A DNA stretch of 64,000 bases. It comes from Lycocorax pyrrhopterus obiensis (Eukaryota > Chordata > Aves > Passeriformes > Paradisaeidae). How positions within the stretch are numbered: position 1 is the stretch's first letter; every line of letters starts with the position of its first letter. The position numbers and the translations under genes are program-made. The stretch lies in assembly GCA_014706295.1 (NCBI GenBank), contig JACSVZ010000016.1:11017168-11081167 (forward strand), read 5' to 3'. The notes under the pieces are model-generated. The model made no database searches, was not told the DNA's origin, and saw only the letters and a list, made by a program, of their open reading frames with translations. Of this stretch, positions 38,628 to 53,600 are shown one piece after another.

Positions 38628-41600
38628 GTTGGTTTGTTTGTTTGGGTTTTTCCTAAGAGGACTAGGGATGCTCACCCATTGTACTTAGGAATCATGGGGC
38701 TGAATGGCAAAGAAGGTAAATTGACATACATTTTCTGTTTGAGTCCTGTGATGTGGGTGGAAGTAGGAGAATGTTGGTCCCACAGAATATTTACCCTGTT
38801 AGTATGGGAATATATGTGCAAATCTGACAGGAATTCCTGGTTAAGATTTTCCAATCTTATGCATGTGTGACTCATGTACCATGACTGGAATATTTATATG
38901 GCCACTGCCTGAAAATAGGTAGTTGATACTTCGGGCAATTTTTCTTCTCCCTTGTCTGTTTTTCCCACACATTTTATATTTCTTTCTTTTGGAAAGCTAT
39001 TTTATATTACCACAGCCCTTTGCTAAATAAATAAAGCTGTATTCCTTTATAAAGTTTGTAAAATTTAAAAAAAAATCCACAGGGAAGTGGAGGCAGTTGT
39101 TTTGCTTGACTCTTTGCTGCTTCATATCTAACACTAGCAGCAGTTGCTTTCAAAGACAACCTTCAGTGTCTTGGGTGTAAGCCTCTGTCTGTAAAGAAGT
39201 AGTGGGTATTTCCCCAACAGAAGAGGGTGGGGGAAAAATAGAAATTGCAGTTGAACAAGACAAGGAAAGTGTGCTTATTATCTGCAGGCAGTGGTAAAGA
39301 AATTTCAATTTTAAATGCATTAGAAACTGTTGATGTATTTTAATTGATATGTATAAGTTTTACCTGTTTGTGAAATTAAATACAAACTTTGAGCTGGATA
39401 GATGCACGGTTAACTAGATACAGCATTTAAAATTTTAGCTCTTCGAAGTGTGTTGTGAAGATGAACTGATTTTATTTTAAGATTTTCTTCATTGATCAAA
39501 GTGAATTCTAAAATAACAAAAAATGTTTTAACTTAAATGCATGGGTCCTTCTTGACAATAGAATGTCTTTATAATTGTGTGTTTAAGTTGTCTATGGTAA
39601 AAATTTTACCACATTGGAACAGGAATGACCAAAAGAAGACCAAAGTAAAGAAGAAAACAAGCAATCCGCAGTTTAACGAAACATTTTATTTTGAGGTAAC
39701 TCTGTGTGTGTTATTCTGCCTGTTTATCTATGGTGTGCAACCCTTCAGATATTGTTAAGCAAGCTGCATGGCAGTACCTAATGCAGAAAGCTCTCTTCAA
39801 GCAAATTGAAGAGCTTTAACTGGCCTCTCAAATGTAAGTGAACAGCATACTTCAATTTCTGTCTGCCAGACAATAGCATCCCCCTTCAACTGCTGCCTGA
39901 AAAATTACTTCCTCGCAAGCCCATATATGAAGGTAATTCCCTGTCCTGAGTCACTTTATATATCATCTGTTGCCATCAGGAGTTCTGAGGTAACTGACCT
40001 ATCCCATGGACTTCTATTTAAATATTTTCAAGAAGATTGAACTAAAAAACTTGAACAACTTATTTATTTAATAAAGTAATGTAGTGATTATACCCAAAAA
40101 AGTTTCTTTTATTTAAAAAAAAAGTTAACTTTGTTGTTATTTAGGAGTTGATTTCAATTCTGCATGACTAAATCTGACAATAAACAGATCATGAGTTTAA
40201 ATTTTCATCTGATTTGTGTCAGTAATGAAAATCAGATTTGCATTTAAAGCATGCTATACTGAGAATTGGAAGGAGTACTACTATTGCATGTGCCTCAAAT
40301 GTATTATAATTTGTTATGTTTTTATAAATCCTGGTCCTGCTGTGGGACTTTAGTGGGAAATTGTTTCATACCTATGCGCAGTTTCAGTGGATGGTGTGTG
40401 TCTCAAGATGCTGAGTGACCTGCTCACGATACTGAGTGTGATTTCCTAGGATGTCAGATATTAGGATAAAAATGTGATCCAAACACTTTATGACTTATGA
40501 TTTATTGGAGTTAAATTGAGAATGCAGTCAAGAAATGATGAAAGTGTAGATGAGAGGTTACAGTTGTGTTGTAACTAGGGCAAGAAGAGTGGGCTTCTTA
40601 TTTGTTGTTTCTTTAAACATTTCAGAACTAACTTCAGTGGTTTCATGAGGCTCATGCTAAAACAAATTTTTGCCAGTGTCCTGTCATACTACTTTTTTTT
40701 TCTGATAGAGCTATACTGTAATTCCCTCAGATACCAACTAGCCCTCAGTAGGTGTCACCATGAACCCTTCCTGACTCATTTTTCACCTGCTTTTCTGGCA
40801 AAAGGCAGATTGTTTGGTCAACTGACCTTTTTCCTTTGTAGATGGAACAGTAACTATTTACCTATGCTAGAGACAGGGAGGGAGGGTTTTCTTGATTTTT
40901 GATATACATAATACAAAAAGTGTGTTAATAGGAGGAATTTACTTGCAGGTAACCAGGTCCAGCAGTTACACCAAAAAGTCCCAGTTTCAGGTGGAAGAAG
41001 AAGATATTGAGAAACTAGAAGTCAGGTAAGTTATGTGGATTAGAAAGTGATTGTACAGAATCATTAATAAATCACAATATTTTATCATCAAGACAATAAA
41101 TACTTATTTTATCTTAGTGTAGCTCCAGAGAATTACTGATCAGACTTGTGGAAAAGATGATTCTGACATAGAAAATGTCTCTTTTTTTTTTAACTTGTAT
41201 TTCTTACTGAAGATGAGGTTTTTTTGTTTTGAAGTAAATAGTGGTTGAGTGTATCTAGCAGCCTAAACTTGTTTCCTGTGCCTGTGAATAAAGAGGTATG
41301 AGTACCTTATATCAAATTATATTAATTTGGGCAGAATATTGGTAATAGAACTTGTATTGAATGATACCAGCATACCTGACCCTAGTCTTTAGTTTCAAAT
41401 ATAGTTGGCTGGTTTAATAAAAAAAAGAGGGAAAAGCCTTTTTTATAAGATTCTTATAATTTCACTTTGCTTTTTAGAGGAACATTTGTGTTTCATCTTT
41501 TCCTTGCAAATGCAAATACTCTTAAGTGCGTTCCTTTTTTGTGCTGCTTTACCCTCAGATCAGGTCTGTCTGTATTTATGCCATGTAGTTAGAACAGCAG

Positions 41601-44600
41601 AGAGCCCTGTACTCAGTTTCTTTTCTTTGTTGTGCTCCTGCACATACATGCACCAAATCTGCTGAATGACAGTCTTCAAGGCTAGCATGTTTCCTAACAG
41701 GCATCAGAAGAAAAATTTAGCAGTTAATCTTAATAGCTATTATAGAACTAACTTGGTATGTGCATTTTTAACTATTAGCTTCGTTAATTAGAACTGTGTA
41801 TTTCATTATAGATGGAAATATATTTAGAAAAGTAGTCATGCCCCAACAAATCTAGTTGTCTTTTGTTTTTGTTTTTGTTTTTTTTTTTTTGGTTCTTAAC
41901 AACTGCTGTCTGTCAGAAATGTCAGAGAGGTAAGAAGTAATAGATCAACCCAGGGTGCATGTCTGGAACCTGATTCCGTTTGAGGTTGTAAGCGTACGAG
42001 CCGCTGCTTGGAAAAACAAGCGCATGTGTTGGTGTGGCATTGCAGTGTGCCAGATTCTAGCAGTTAGATAGATATTTAAATATATTGGTTAAAAAGTTCA
42101 CTTGAATTACCTGAGAAGAAATGTGCACAGTTTTGGGGGTGGAGACTGCGCAGAACCCATACATTGTGCCAGTATCACTTTTATTTACTGATGCAAGGTC
42201 TGCAAGTCTTAACTTTCACTGTTTGTTTCTTTATCTGTTCTTTATGGGTTAATAAGCCACTTGTTTGATTCTTCTTGATTTATTTAGAATGGAGTGAGAT
42301 TTCTAACATTTGCTGCCTGCATGCATGTGGATTAGTGCTGTAAGGCAGTTATTGTAAACTTGCTTATTTCTCTCTGGGAGAAAAGAAAATTAAGCAATGT
42401 TCTTATTTTCAGGGTTGACCTGTGGAACAATGGGAATCTGGTACAAGACGTCTTTCTAGGAGAAATTAAAGTTCCCGTGAAGGTGTTAAAAAATGATTCC
42501 TTTCAAGCATGGTGAGAAATGGTGGTTCAGAAGTGAATTTGCTTGTGTCTTGCACATTTTCCCTTGCAAAGGATATGTTTTATTCTACCTATTCATTAAA
42601 CCATGTCTTTGTGTTCTAATCTAGGCAAAACATGTTTCTAGAGTTGCCCTGCTCAATGAATTAACCTTATCAGCGGGTACATACAGCTCTTCTCTTCCCT
42701 CTGTCTGCCCACAGTCACAGAATAGTTGGTGTGTTTGAGGGGGAAGTGCAGAGAGTGAAGGAAGGGAAGATGGTCTGTAACTGTCTTTTGGTCAGGTTGC
42801 TGGATTTCAGTGACCTGTGTGTGCTCTTCAGCAAACCTGGGGCTTCTCAGGGTTGCATCACTTGTAATTAAATTCCTAAGTCAGACTTCCAGAATGACTG
42901 ATGAAGGGTTTATTTGATCATTAAGTATGGCTTTTTTTTCTTCCTTGGGGAGGCTCCAGAAGTATCTTCTGGAAACAATCCAACATCATTTCAGGGGAGC
43001 AGGCACAGGAGCTGGAAGGGCGAGTTATGAAGGGAGTTCAGGAAAGAAACACTTCTGCATGGGACATCTCAGCACCCTCCCTTCTGATATTTTTGGGAGC
43101 CGGAGCCCACTTCTAACTCCTTTGCTGTCCCAAATGCTTAGCAGCAGGAAGGGATGAGTACAAGGGATTTGAGTGCCTCCAAGTGTGTAAAATATTCTGC
43201 TTTTAATGAACCTTTCAGTACAGGAAAAAGCACGGAAGAAGCCTTTTCATATCCACACAGAAAACACATAGGAAGGAGATGGGTAAATAGGAACTAAATA
43301 TTACACAGGTCTTGGCCAGGAATCATTATGGCTCTGCTCCATGTACCCACCTCAGGCTCCAAGTGTCTTGGATGTATCAAAGTTGAACTCAGACTCCTGC
43401 TGTTTGAATGTGATCCTGTAGGTGTTTGTGTTGGAGTTTCTGTTTTTTGCACTGTGTATTGCAGACACAGGCTTGTTCTGCCAGTGCTCTGATCAACAGA
43501 TGTATGACCATATTAACATAAAAACAGGCCTCTGGTAGCAGCTTGCTGAGAGAAAGATTATATCAGCATGGGCTCATTGCCAGCGTGCTGTGTTTGTGTA
43601 GCTTTTTGAATTGACCTAACTCACGTCTAGTTGTCCTGAGTGTGTCTGCTAATGTGCTTTGTAGGCATACCTTGCATTTGAACATCCTCATGTCAAAGTA
43701 TGATCTGCTGATCAAAACCAGAAGTTCTGTGATTAAAAATAACAAATCTTTTATAGTATTGCTAATTTGAATAATATGTTTTTGAATGCAGCTGAAATAC
43801 AGCAGAGAAATTATCATTACTACTAAATATTTGGAAAATAAGCTCAAGAGTTGTGCTGTTAAGGAAAGGTTCTCCTGGTAAATCAGTTTTGCTTTGTTTG
43901 CATGCCTTCATGGGCACTGCATCTGGTTATGAAAAAAAGAAGTCTTATCTCCTGGTTTTAGAAGTCCAAATATACATGATTGTGAAAGAATATTTGGAGA
44001 TGGGGTTTCAGTTTGTTGGGGTGAGTGTTGAAACTACTGTGATGCTACTTAAGAGCTGTTAACACTTTTGTAGAGCTGCACCTCCTGTTGGAATGCAGTG
44101 AAACTACAGCCAATGAAATGTTGGATGTATTTTGTATTAAAAGTAGAAAAAAACCCACTTTTTTCCTATATGTTGTTTCTCAAGAGTGGAGCCTGTTAAT
44201 ATTATGTGTTTTTTCTGGTCTCAGACAAGACCATTTAAATTCTCTACACTACCTGTTTCACCTGCAGTGTCCAACACCCTAAATATAACCTAGATGTAAA
44301 ATATGATGGTCCAGTGTAATTTCAAACTATTCCTGCTATTCCCTGTTAACCTACAAATAGTATATCCTATTTCATTGTTTGGAAAGATATGAGAAAATAA
44401 ATTTAAGTTCTATTATGTGTTAAAGGTGCATTGAATGCTGCTCATTTTTTTACTTTTGAGTCTCAAGGGGAGTTTTTTGTGAATTTTTTGCCAGTTTTCA
44501 GATATAATGTATGTATACTGAAATAGTTAAATGTGATACTTTGCTTTATTGTGGAATTAGGCAAATGAATGAAATAGGAATCTAATATTTTATAATTGTC

Positions 44601-47600
44601 CTGTTGCTTACAGGTACTTACTTCAGCCAAGAGAAAATGGAAACAAGTCTTCTAAAACTGATGAATTAGGATCACTTAGGTTAAATATCTGTTACACTGA
44701 AGATTGTGTACTTCCATCTGAATACTATGCTTCTCTAAGGAACTTGCTGCTAAAATCTTCAGATGTTCAGGTACTTTTGTTAAAAGTTTCATTAAAGTGA
44801 AAACTAAAAATGAATTATGCAGTCATGAGACAATATGAATTACTCATACCTAGATAATTGGTTTTGTTTCTTTGTGGTAATTACTTCTGTCATACCCAGA
44901 TGAACAGCTTCTAGAGCTTTTGCTTCTGCTCCAAAGTACCAGGATTTTCTTCTTATTTTAGAAGTACCAGTAGAGACAGGGAAATAACCTGTGCTATGTG
45001 CCTGGAGGAGATGAAATACTTTCTTTTCATTGGTTGCTCTTTTCAACATTGTATTTCTCCATTGGCCTCTATTGGCTTCTTGGATAGAGGTTTTCAAGGG
45101 ACACTGATCCATTATTGGCACTGAAGAGCAGATAATGAACAAAAAAGATCTACTTCAGAACTGATTTCAAATTCTGCTTCTGAATTGCTTCTGCCTTCGC
45201 CAGGATGTTAATCAGCATGACTGGATTTCTCACGTGGATGTGGTGACAAAGAGGGAAGTGTGGTAGATGCTTTGCATGACATTGGGACAGGAACCAAATT
45301 GTAGTAACCAGGCTTTATATTCTTAAGCCTTTTACAGCTTTTAATCAATTCAGTGTTAGTGAAGTAATGACAGAGGAGAAGAAAGATAGAGGAAGCAGAT
45401 GTGACTAAAGTTTTGCTGGCCCGTAATCAAATACTGCTTTGCTGGAATTCAGGAGTAGCTGAGTACATAGATAGCAGCAGTCAGCAGCTGTCTTTCCTAC
45501 TTAAATAATTTAGGTTTTGTATTGAAATTCTCAACTGTACAGTGGCAACACTTTATTTTAATGTCCCCTGATTATAGTTTTTAAAGTCCTATAAAGATAC
45601 ATGACATTATAGTAAAACAGTTGCTTCCTGCCTCTAACTTGGGTTTGTGACAAAGCCATAGTTTAACCCTTTAAAGAGAATGAGAAGGATGAGTAGCTAC
45701 TGAATTCCATTCTTAAATGTAATTATAGAGTAGATAATACTAATTTTCAATTAAGTATGTCTGAAATGTAAGCTTCTAATTGCCATGTTACACAGCAAAT
45801 ATTGAAACTTTCTGTTAACAAACTATGTCTATAGTCTCATTATATTTGATCTGTATTTTTTCAAATACACAAAGAACATGTAACTACTTTACTCAGATTT
45901 TGTATTCTGCTTTCTCACAGCCTATTTCTGCATCTGCTGCCTACATTCTGAGTGAGGTGTGTAGAGACAAGTACGATGCTGTGCTGCCTCTGGTTCGACT
46001 GTTGCTGCACCACCACAAGCTGGTTCCGTTTGTTGCAGCAGTGGCAGAACTAGATCTGAAGGACACCCAGTACGTATTTCATGTTCATTGATGTCATGCT
46101 TTCTAAAATTAATCCTAGAGTTTCACAGGGCTTCATGATACAACATTGATAAGTAAGCCCTTCAGTTTCTTTCTCTTGTTATGTAAAACTGACTAAATAT
46201 ATTCCTCTTTTAGTGCTGGTTTATAAAAACGTTCATTAAAATCACTTTGAAGCTGGGAGTCAGAGTTAATGGTTCTGGGCTGTTTGGTAAAACTTTGTCT
46301 AAAAGTACATAGTTTTTATTTTAAATGTCGTTATTTGGCCACTCTTCAAATTTTACTGGGCATTGGATCGGAACTTACAAACTTAGATGGAACTTAATAG
46401 ATGGAACATCTTTAAAATTGCTGAAAATCTTAGCCTGTTTTCTTTAACATGTGGCTTAAATGAGGGCTACTCTTTTTCTGCAAAGATGCATTGTAATTAA
46501 GAATGTGGTCTGCATGCCTTAGTAGGAAGTATGGGAGTTTTTCCAAGTAGCAGCATATGGTCTGTGAATTTGCAGCTCTGTGGTTAGGAGTGAAATAAAG
46601 CAGATGTGAGCAGTGGCCACTGAGATGCCAGGTCATGTCCAGTGGAGGTGCGGCAGGGATTTTGTCACCACAGGACAGTTCATTTCAAAGCACTTAGTCT
46701 TGATTTAAATAATGTGAGACAGCTTAACTCTGTAGAAAGAGGTGACTCATAGAAAATAATTTTCTAAACTGCATTTTAGTACGCACATTCCATTGTAATT
46801 GAACTGTAACAAAGAGAGCTTAAACTAAATCTCTCAGATTAGAAAGATATACTTTGCACAGCTGGCTGTCAGTTTACTTCAACAGCTATAATGAATAAAA
46901 ATGTAACCTTGGATTAAATATGTTTTGGTTTAAGTGTCTGGGTTTATTGGTGCAGTGTAGCAATGTGCTGTAGCTCCAAGATTTTTTTTTCACCATGACT
47001 ACTGGAGGAGAAATTGTGTATTGCTGAGGTACAATTTTCATTATTTTGGAATTTTCTCCAGTTGTTCTTTCTCATGTTCCATACTGCACTATAATTTTAA
47101 TTGTCTACAATTTCTTAGCCTTTTTCTTATGGTTTTATTTATGTTCCTGGGTTTGGTAATTGCTGTAATAATATTCTTGTTTATTCTCTTTCTGTTACTG
47201 AGTGCCATTGCAAGCTTGGTGTATAGGTTCTGGAATTCCTGATTGAAATATATGAAAAATATTTTTAAAATAATTATTTAATAGCAAGATAGGTATAAAT
47301 TGAATTTTGTAACTGAACTTGTTGTTTTTTCCCTGTTCAAATAAAATAATTTCTTTTCTTACAGAGAAGCAAACACAATCTTCAGAGGCAACTCATTAGC
47401 AACTCGGTGTGTAGATGAAATGATGAAAATAGTGGGGAAGCACTACCTAAAGGTTACTTTGAAACCTGTTATTGATGAGGTAGGTTATCCTACTGGAACT
47501 TCTTTGGGGACACTCAGCCCCCTGGGGTATCCTTGTCTGTTGTGTAGGCATTCTTGTTTCAGCTCTGTGGTAGGAATCACTCAGGTGGGGGGATTCTACA

Positions 47601-50600
47601 GGAAAATTTAATTGAGCAATAATTGGTTAAGTTTAGTGGGAGGAGCTGCTTTTTGTTACTTACATTCCAGATGCTTCAAAATAAACAGTCAATGACAGTC
47701 ATTCCAGCCTCCAGCACATTGCAGAATTTGCCCATGCAATGCTTTACGTAATCAATCCATTTGAAAAGGCACAAACAAAAGTGAGGATGAGCACTGCCTG
47801 TTGTTCTGGATGGTTAGAACCTATTTAGAATTTTATTCCTAAATCTCAGAATCTCTTTTTAAATGGGTACATTTCCATACTTTCTGTCTGAAAAATTGAA
47901 CTCCTATAGTTTTGTTTGTTTGTTTCAGATCTGTGAGTCTCCTAAACCCTGTGAAATAGATCCTGTCAAATTAAGAGAAGGGGATAATGTGGAAGTTAAT
48001 ATGGTGAGTTTCCCAACTGGTCTCAAAATCTGAAAGAAAAGCATTTTTAAAAGCAGCTCTTTGTAATGGAAAATGAGTAACTCATAATAGCAATATAACT
48101 CTCTGATTTCAGAGTAAACAAGAAAAAGCTTTATTTTCTTATCCTTGTTTACGAACACAGCAATGGAAAAGTCCAATGGAAAATGGGGCAGAGAGGAGAA
48201 ACTAAAGATGGCAGTCGTTCTTATCAGTTTTTTGGGTGTTTTGATTCCTGATGTTCTGTACTCAGCATCTAGATTATAATGTACCTAACCAGAACTGCTC
48301 TAGCATTTTTCGTTGATGTTTTGCTGGCTGCTTCCCTCTTATCAGAGTATGCTGATGTTTAAGGCTGTAGTTGCTGCAACAAAGTTGATGTTCACTTGAT
48401 ATACATGGGAAATGCTCCTTCCTTGTTGACAAATTACAAAACCAGGTATTGATAGGTAGTTTATATTGCTAGACAGTGCTTATATACTTTAAGTAAATAT
48501 CATTAAACTATCTTTGAACAGTAGTAATGCCATATGAGTATTATGAGGCTTTTTAAATATGCACTGTACTAAAATTCAGAATTGAATAGTCAGTATTATG
48601 TTTGTGCTCAGGTGAAAAAAAAAACGGACAAACGTGAATGTTCATGGTCTGAAAAAATCCCTTTTTTCATATTTGCAGGAAAATCTCCGCTATTACGTGG
48701 ACAAAGTGTTCCGTGAAATAGTACGGTCGAGTATAAGTTGTCCTACCCTAATGTGTGATGTTTTTTATTCTTTGAGGCATCTGGCTGCCAAAAGATTTCC
48801 AAGTAAGTGTTCTCTAAAAACTTCTGGAAGTGATGTTCAGACTGAAAACTTCTGCAGTAACCTTATGGAGATTGTTAAAATTCTTGTCTTGTCCAAAGCT
48901 GTGCCCTGAACTTTGACAGTCAGACATTTGTTTTTCTGTCAGTCTGTAAGTTATAGTGAAACTTTGTGGTCAGTCAAGAGGCATTTTTTGTTTTCTGATA
49001 CAAAAATACAGTAAGTCAGAAACTGCAAGACAGCAGCAAATGAGAAGTCATCAAAAAAACCCCCCAAGATAATAGAAGAAAAGCACAAGTAATACAGAAA
49101 GTGATTTATTGGAAAGATACTTAAAATTTGTAAGAGCTCTTCTGTTTATTGCTTCTAAAGAAGCAAGATGTGAACCTTAAAATAAATTTGGCATTTGCAT
49201 CTTTACATGAACTGCCACTCTGTTAAATATGACCAGCACATTCATAACTTCTGTGAAGTTAGCTTTAGTACTACTATAGCTGAACTTGATATGGGTAGTT
49301 TTGAGGAGGGTGGATAATAAAAAATATTTAATGGGTTTGTAAATATGACCGGTATTAGAACAGCTTTATTCTTTCAGAATGGTTTTAATATAGGAATAGT
49401 GTAGTGGATCTGAAATACTTCAGTCAATTAAAATCTGAAATGTCCTGTAATAAGCTACAGGTGAAGAATATGCTTCTCATAATGTGGGACATTTCTCTGA
49501 TTGATGTTTGTCACTGAAACTAAGCCATAATTTGCTCTAGTTTAGACAGTCCTTTCAGAAAAGCTGACTTACCAGATCAGATGGAAGCGGTCATTAGAGT
49601 GTGATCTCACTGTATTTCCCAGTATAAAAGTGTAAATATACCCACAATATTAAATGAGAAAATCCTCATTTACATAATCAAAATTATATAACACTGTGGG
49701 TTTATGGTGCAACTCAGTATTTCAATTATATTTGTTCCTATGTGTTGACTGTATTTGTCATGCGGCATTAATGTGTTTGAATTATCAGTGAGTAGCTTTC
49801 CAGGTGAATAAATCCAATAGCCCCAGTGTTTAGAGGCAGCTGCTGCAGTGTTTTATCTCTGGATGCAGCATCCAGCCAAACCTAATCAACTGTGTATGTA
49901 AATGCTTGCAGTCATCTCGTTGTTCCTCCCAGTGGAGCTGAGGAGCCAGTTGTATGGGAATAGAACTTCTTTTCAGAGAACTAAGCGATAAACATGCCAC
50001 TAGAAGTAGAACATTTCTTACCATGACCACCTTTCTCATTTCATGCACTTCATTGATTTTTTCTATTCTATTTTTAAACTATGAATGTCTCCTCTGATGT
50101 TATCTTCCTAAGGATTTTTATGTTAACTGTCTTCATGGTTTCCTGTTAAGTTCAGTGCATGTTACATTTCATGGTTTTTCTCTGCAGATGACCCTCATGT
50201 ACAGTATTCTGCAGTGAGCAGCTTTGTGTTTCTTCGTTTCTTTGCTGTAGCCGTAGTCTCACCTCATACTTTTCATTTACGACCTCACCATCCAGTAAGT
50301 CTTGTGAAGCTTTGTTCTGTTTTGTTCATACCGTCAGATCTGTTGGTGTGGGAAGGCATAAGTGGGTATGTAACTGGGAAGTAAGATGACTAAATGTCTC
50401 TAGGTTCTGTTTCCAAAGGAAATAAGATATTTGCAATTCTTTAAGCATCAGATATTTCAGTCTTTATGGGGTGTTCTCAAATGATGCGGAAGAGCTTTCA
50501 GTATTAAAGATGCTGTGCCTTTTTTGGGAATGTGCTTCTTGGGTAAAATAGCAACATGACTGAGGGTCCTTTAAGGTATAGGCCTAAATTGCCTTGGTTC

Positions 50601-53600
50601 TTTCCACCAAGGAAATGAAACATCCAGGTGTCACTGTTACGTTTATTGCCATTTGTGTCTTAAGCAGAGGTTGTGGAGTTATGCAGTAATTGGTTGGTGT
50701 ATTTATTTGGACTCCACTAGTTGCAGTGGGTTGACAAATTTTCCATTATTAGTTGTCATAGTTGTCAAGTAGATACACATGTCAAAAATATTTCAAAGAC
50801 AGGAACATGGAGATTAAAAAACCTGTATTATTTTTCACATTAAAACCAGAAAATGTATGAAATCTGCTGCTCCAGAAGTTATTATTATCTTAGTATATCT
50901 ACTTAGGTGTGTTGTGCCTTCAAAAGAAAAGAAAAATACACGTACTCAAATTCATTCCTTTAACATTATCCAGTTTTTTGAGTAAAAAAAATTACAGGAT
51001 TTTAACATTTGAGGGTTAAACATCTTAAAGGGAACAGCGAGGCCACTTTTGGAAGCTGTGTTTGTAATCCTGTACTAAAATGCAAGCAGTGAGGTAGCAA
51101 ACAAATTGAGTAAAAGCCTTAAAGACAAAGTTTTAAAGTTCACTTTGTATTATGAAAATTTATACCATTTGTCCAGCAGTAATTCATTATGTTTATTGTT
51201 CAGAAGTTAGTTAGATGTGTAGTAATGATTACAGGATTCAAGGGTTTCAGGTGTTTTATAGGTACAAATATTTTCCCAGTACTACTATTAAATCCTAGTG
51301 GTAGTGACTAAAATATTAAATACTGTGCAGTAACTAATAAACTATGTATTTCATATGCATTTTTTTTCTTTGGGGACAAAGAAAATGAATGAAGATGTAC
51401 CAGATTTACTACATTGTGTAATATAATAACTTTTTTGACATTTTTAATTTTTAAATCAGTTTTTCTGGACCTGTGAAAAAATATTACTTCTGAAATTTTT
51501 TTTTTCATTGTTTTAGGATGCACAGACTTCTAGAACATTAACTCTTATATCAAAAGCCATCCAGACCCTGGGGAGTTGGGGAAGTTTGACCAAAAGTAAA
51601 CTTGTAAGGCTATTAAAATTCTTTCTCATTTCACGGACATGATGAACATTCTGTTTATTGAAAGTTTATATGAAAGTTTATTTATGTCAATATACTTTTC
51701 CTTTCAGTCAAGTTTCAAGGAGACATTTATGTGTGAGTTTTTCAAAACATTTCAAGAAGAAAAATTTACTGAATCTGTTAAAAAGGTACCTTTCAACTTT
51801 ATTTTTTTTATTGTTGGTGTATCTGAGCAATCTTCATTATTAGAAGGTGGTGGTTTTGTTCAGTTTTCTACTAGAGAGAAAAAAAAAGTTGTGGTCTGTT
51901 TCAGACATAAAAAAAACCCCAAAACAAAAAAACAACGTAGCAAAATCAATACAGTCAAATACACAAGAGTTATGCATAGTGAAATAAGCTAATTTAGTTT
52001 AAAAAATAAAGTATACATTTTTTGGAAGAGACTTTATTGGCTCTGCTGTTTAGGACCTCATTAAAGAAAGCTTGTGTGACTTCTGGGCATCCCTCATTGC
52101 ACTGTTCCAAGGCCCTGCAATATGTGTTCAAATGTTGCATAAAATAACTGTTCTGCTCAAGGAGAAACTATACATTTATATTTTCCTAACAGCTTTTGGG
52201 TTGTGTTTCTAAAGAGTGTATATTTATATTCCCTGTGGTTTTTTTCCTTAAGTTCCTAGATGATGTTTCCTCTACCGAGAGTAAAGAGCCCAGTGGCGTG
52301 AGCGAGCCAGTACATCTAAAAGAAGGGTGACTACATCTTGAATTTATATTGTGCATAACAGAATTGACTTCAGTGTTTTTTCCTTAATGCCAGATTCAGA
52401 TTAATGCTTATTAAAATGTCTGATATACTTTAGAAATTATATTTGTAATTTAGAGAATTCTTAGGTTGCAGAATTAGTTTAAAAGAACAGCTGCAAGCTA
52501 ATACTTTAAATGCCTTTTAAAATACTTAAAGTAATTAAAAGTAGCTGAATACGTATTGAAGACTGACTGTATTACTGTCACAGTTCAGCGTGTGCTCTGT
52601 GATGGTTTTTGAGGATTGTGAAAGTGTATGTTAAAAGAACATTATTAATTTAGAGTTATTCTGCGTGCTGTATAAGCCTAGCCAGCTAAATGTTCTGCTT
52701 TTAAAGTTAGATAAAAAACTATCCTGTAATTGAAATATTTAACATTTAGTGATAGAATGCTGTTAAATAGATTGAGGTGAAAGTCATTCTTCCTAAGAAA
52801 TGAACTGTCTTTTTCGTGATGTTAATCAAGAATAGGTGATGATTTGAACAACATTCATGGGGAAAAAACATTCAAATTTATTTGAGAAGCAGGTTTATAA
52901 GAAGAAATGCCTTTTCTGTGAAACAGGCATCCAAATTTCAAAAAAGCAAGAAACATGTCTCTTATTAAAATACTGAATAGAAATTAAGGAGGAAATTGTA
53001 GTGGACTCAACACTATTGTAGTAATAAATTGATGGATGTTCAAAACAAAAGAAATAATTAGCAGTGAGTACACTGAAAGTGTACTGAATGCAGTTCGTCT
53101 GCCCTTGCTGTTGAGCCATGTTCAGTGTCCTTTCATTGATGTTCAGTTTCTGATCCAGAGATGGCCAAGTACAATCACATGTAGAAAGTGGCAGGAAAGA
53201 GAATCTTGTAGTTGGATACACCTTACACCCTTTTGCGAAAATTTGGAATTCTGGATCTGAATAAGTTAAGTATCCCCTCCAAATTTACTGCCACAAGCAC
53301 CAGTCTGGACTGTGTGTTTTTCAAACTCCTTTCCTGTTTTGGAACCCTGTACATGATCACCATATTGGGAGGTAATCTTGAAGATCTGTTTTGAACAAGT
53401 AGTAAATTTTTTTTTTTTTTTAAGGTACAGTGAAGTAGATGTGGCTGCATGATGAACAATAATGTCTTATCTCAATAAATGCTTTTGGAATCTCTTCAGA
53501 ATACTAATGGTTGCATTTCATTTGATGCTGTCTTTGCAGAGAAATGTATAAAAGAGCTCAGGGAAGGACTCGGATTGGTAAGAAGAATTTCAAGAAGCGG

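Noticed and set aside
42713..42745. The string cacagaatagttggtgtgtt as a CR1 tail fragment
   Set aside because: The similarity covers only about 20 bp and is not continued by any CR1 sequence.
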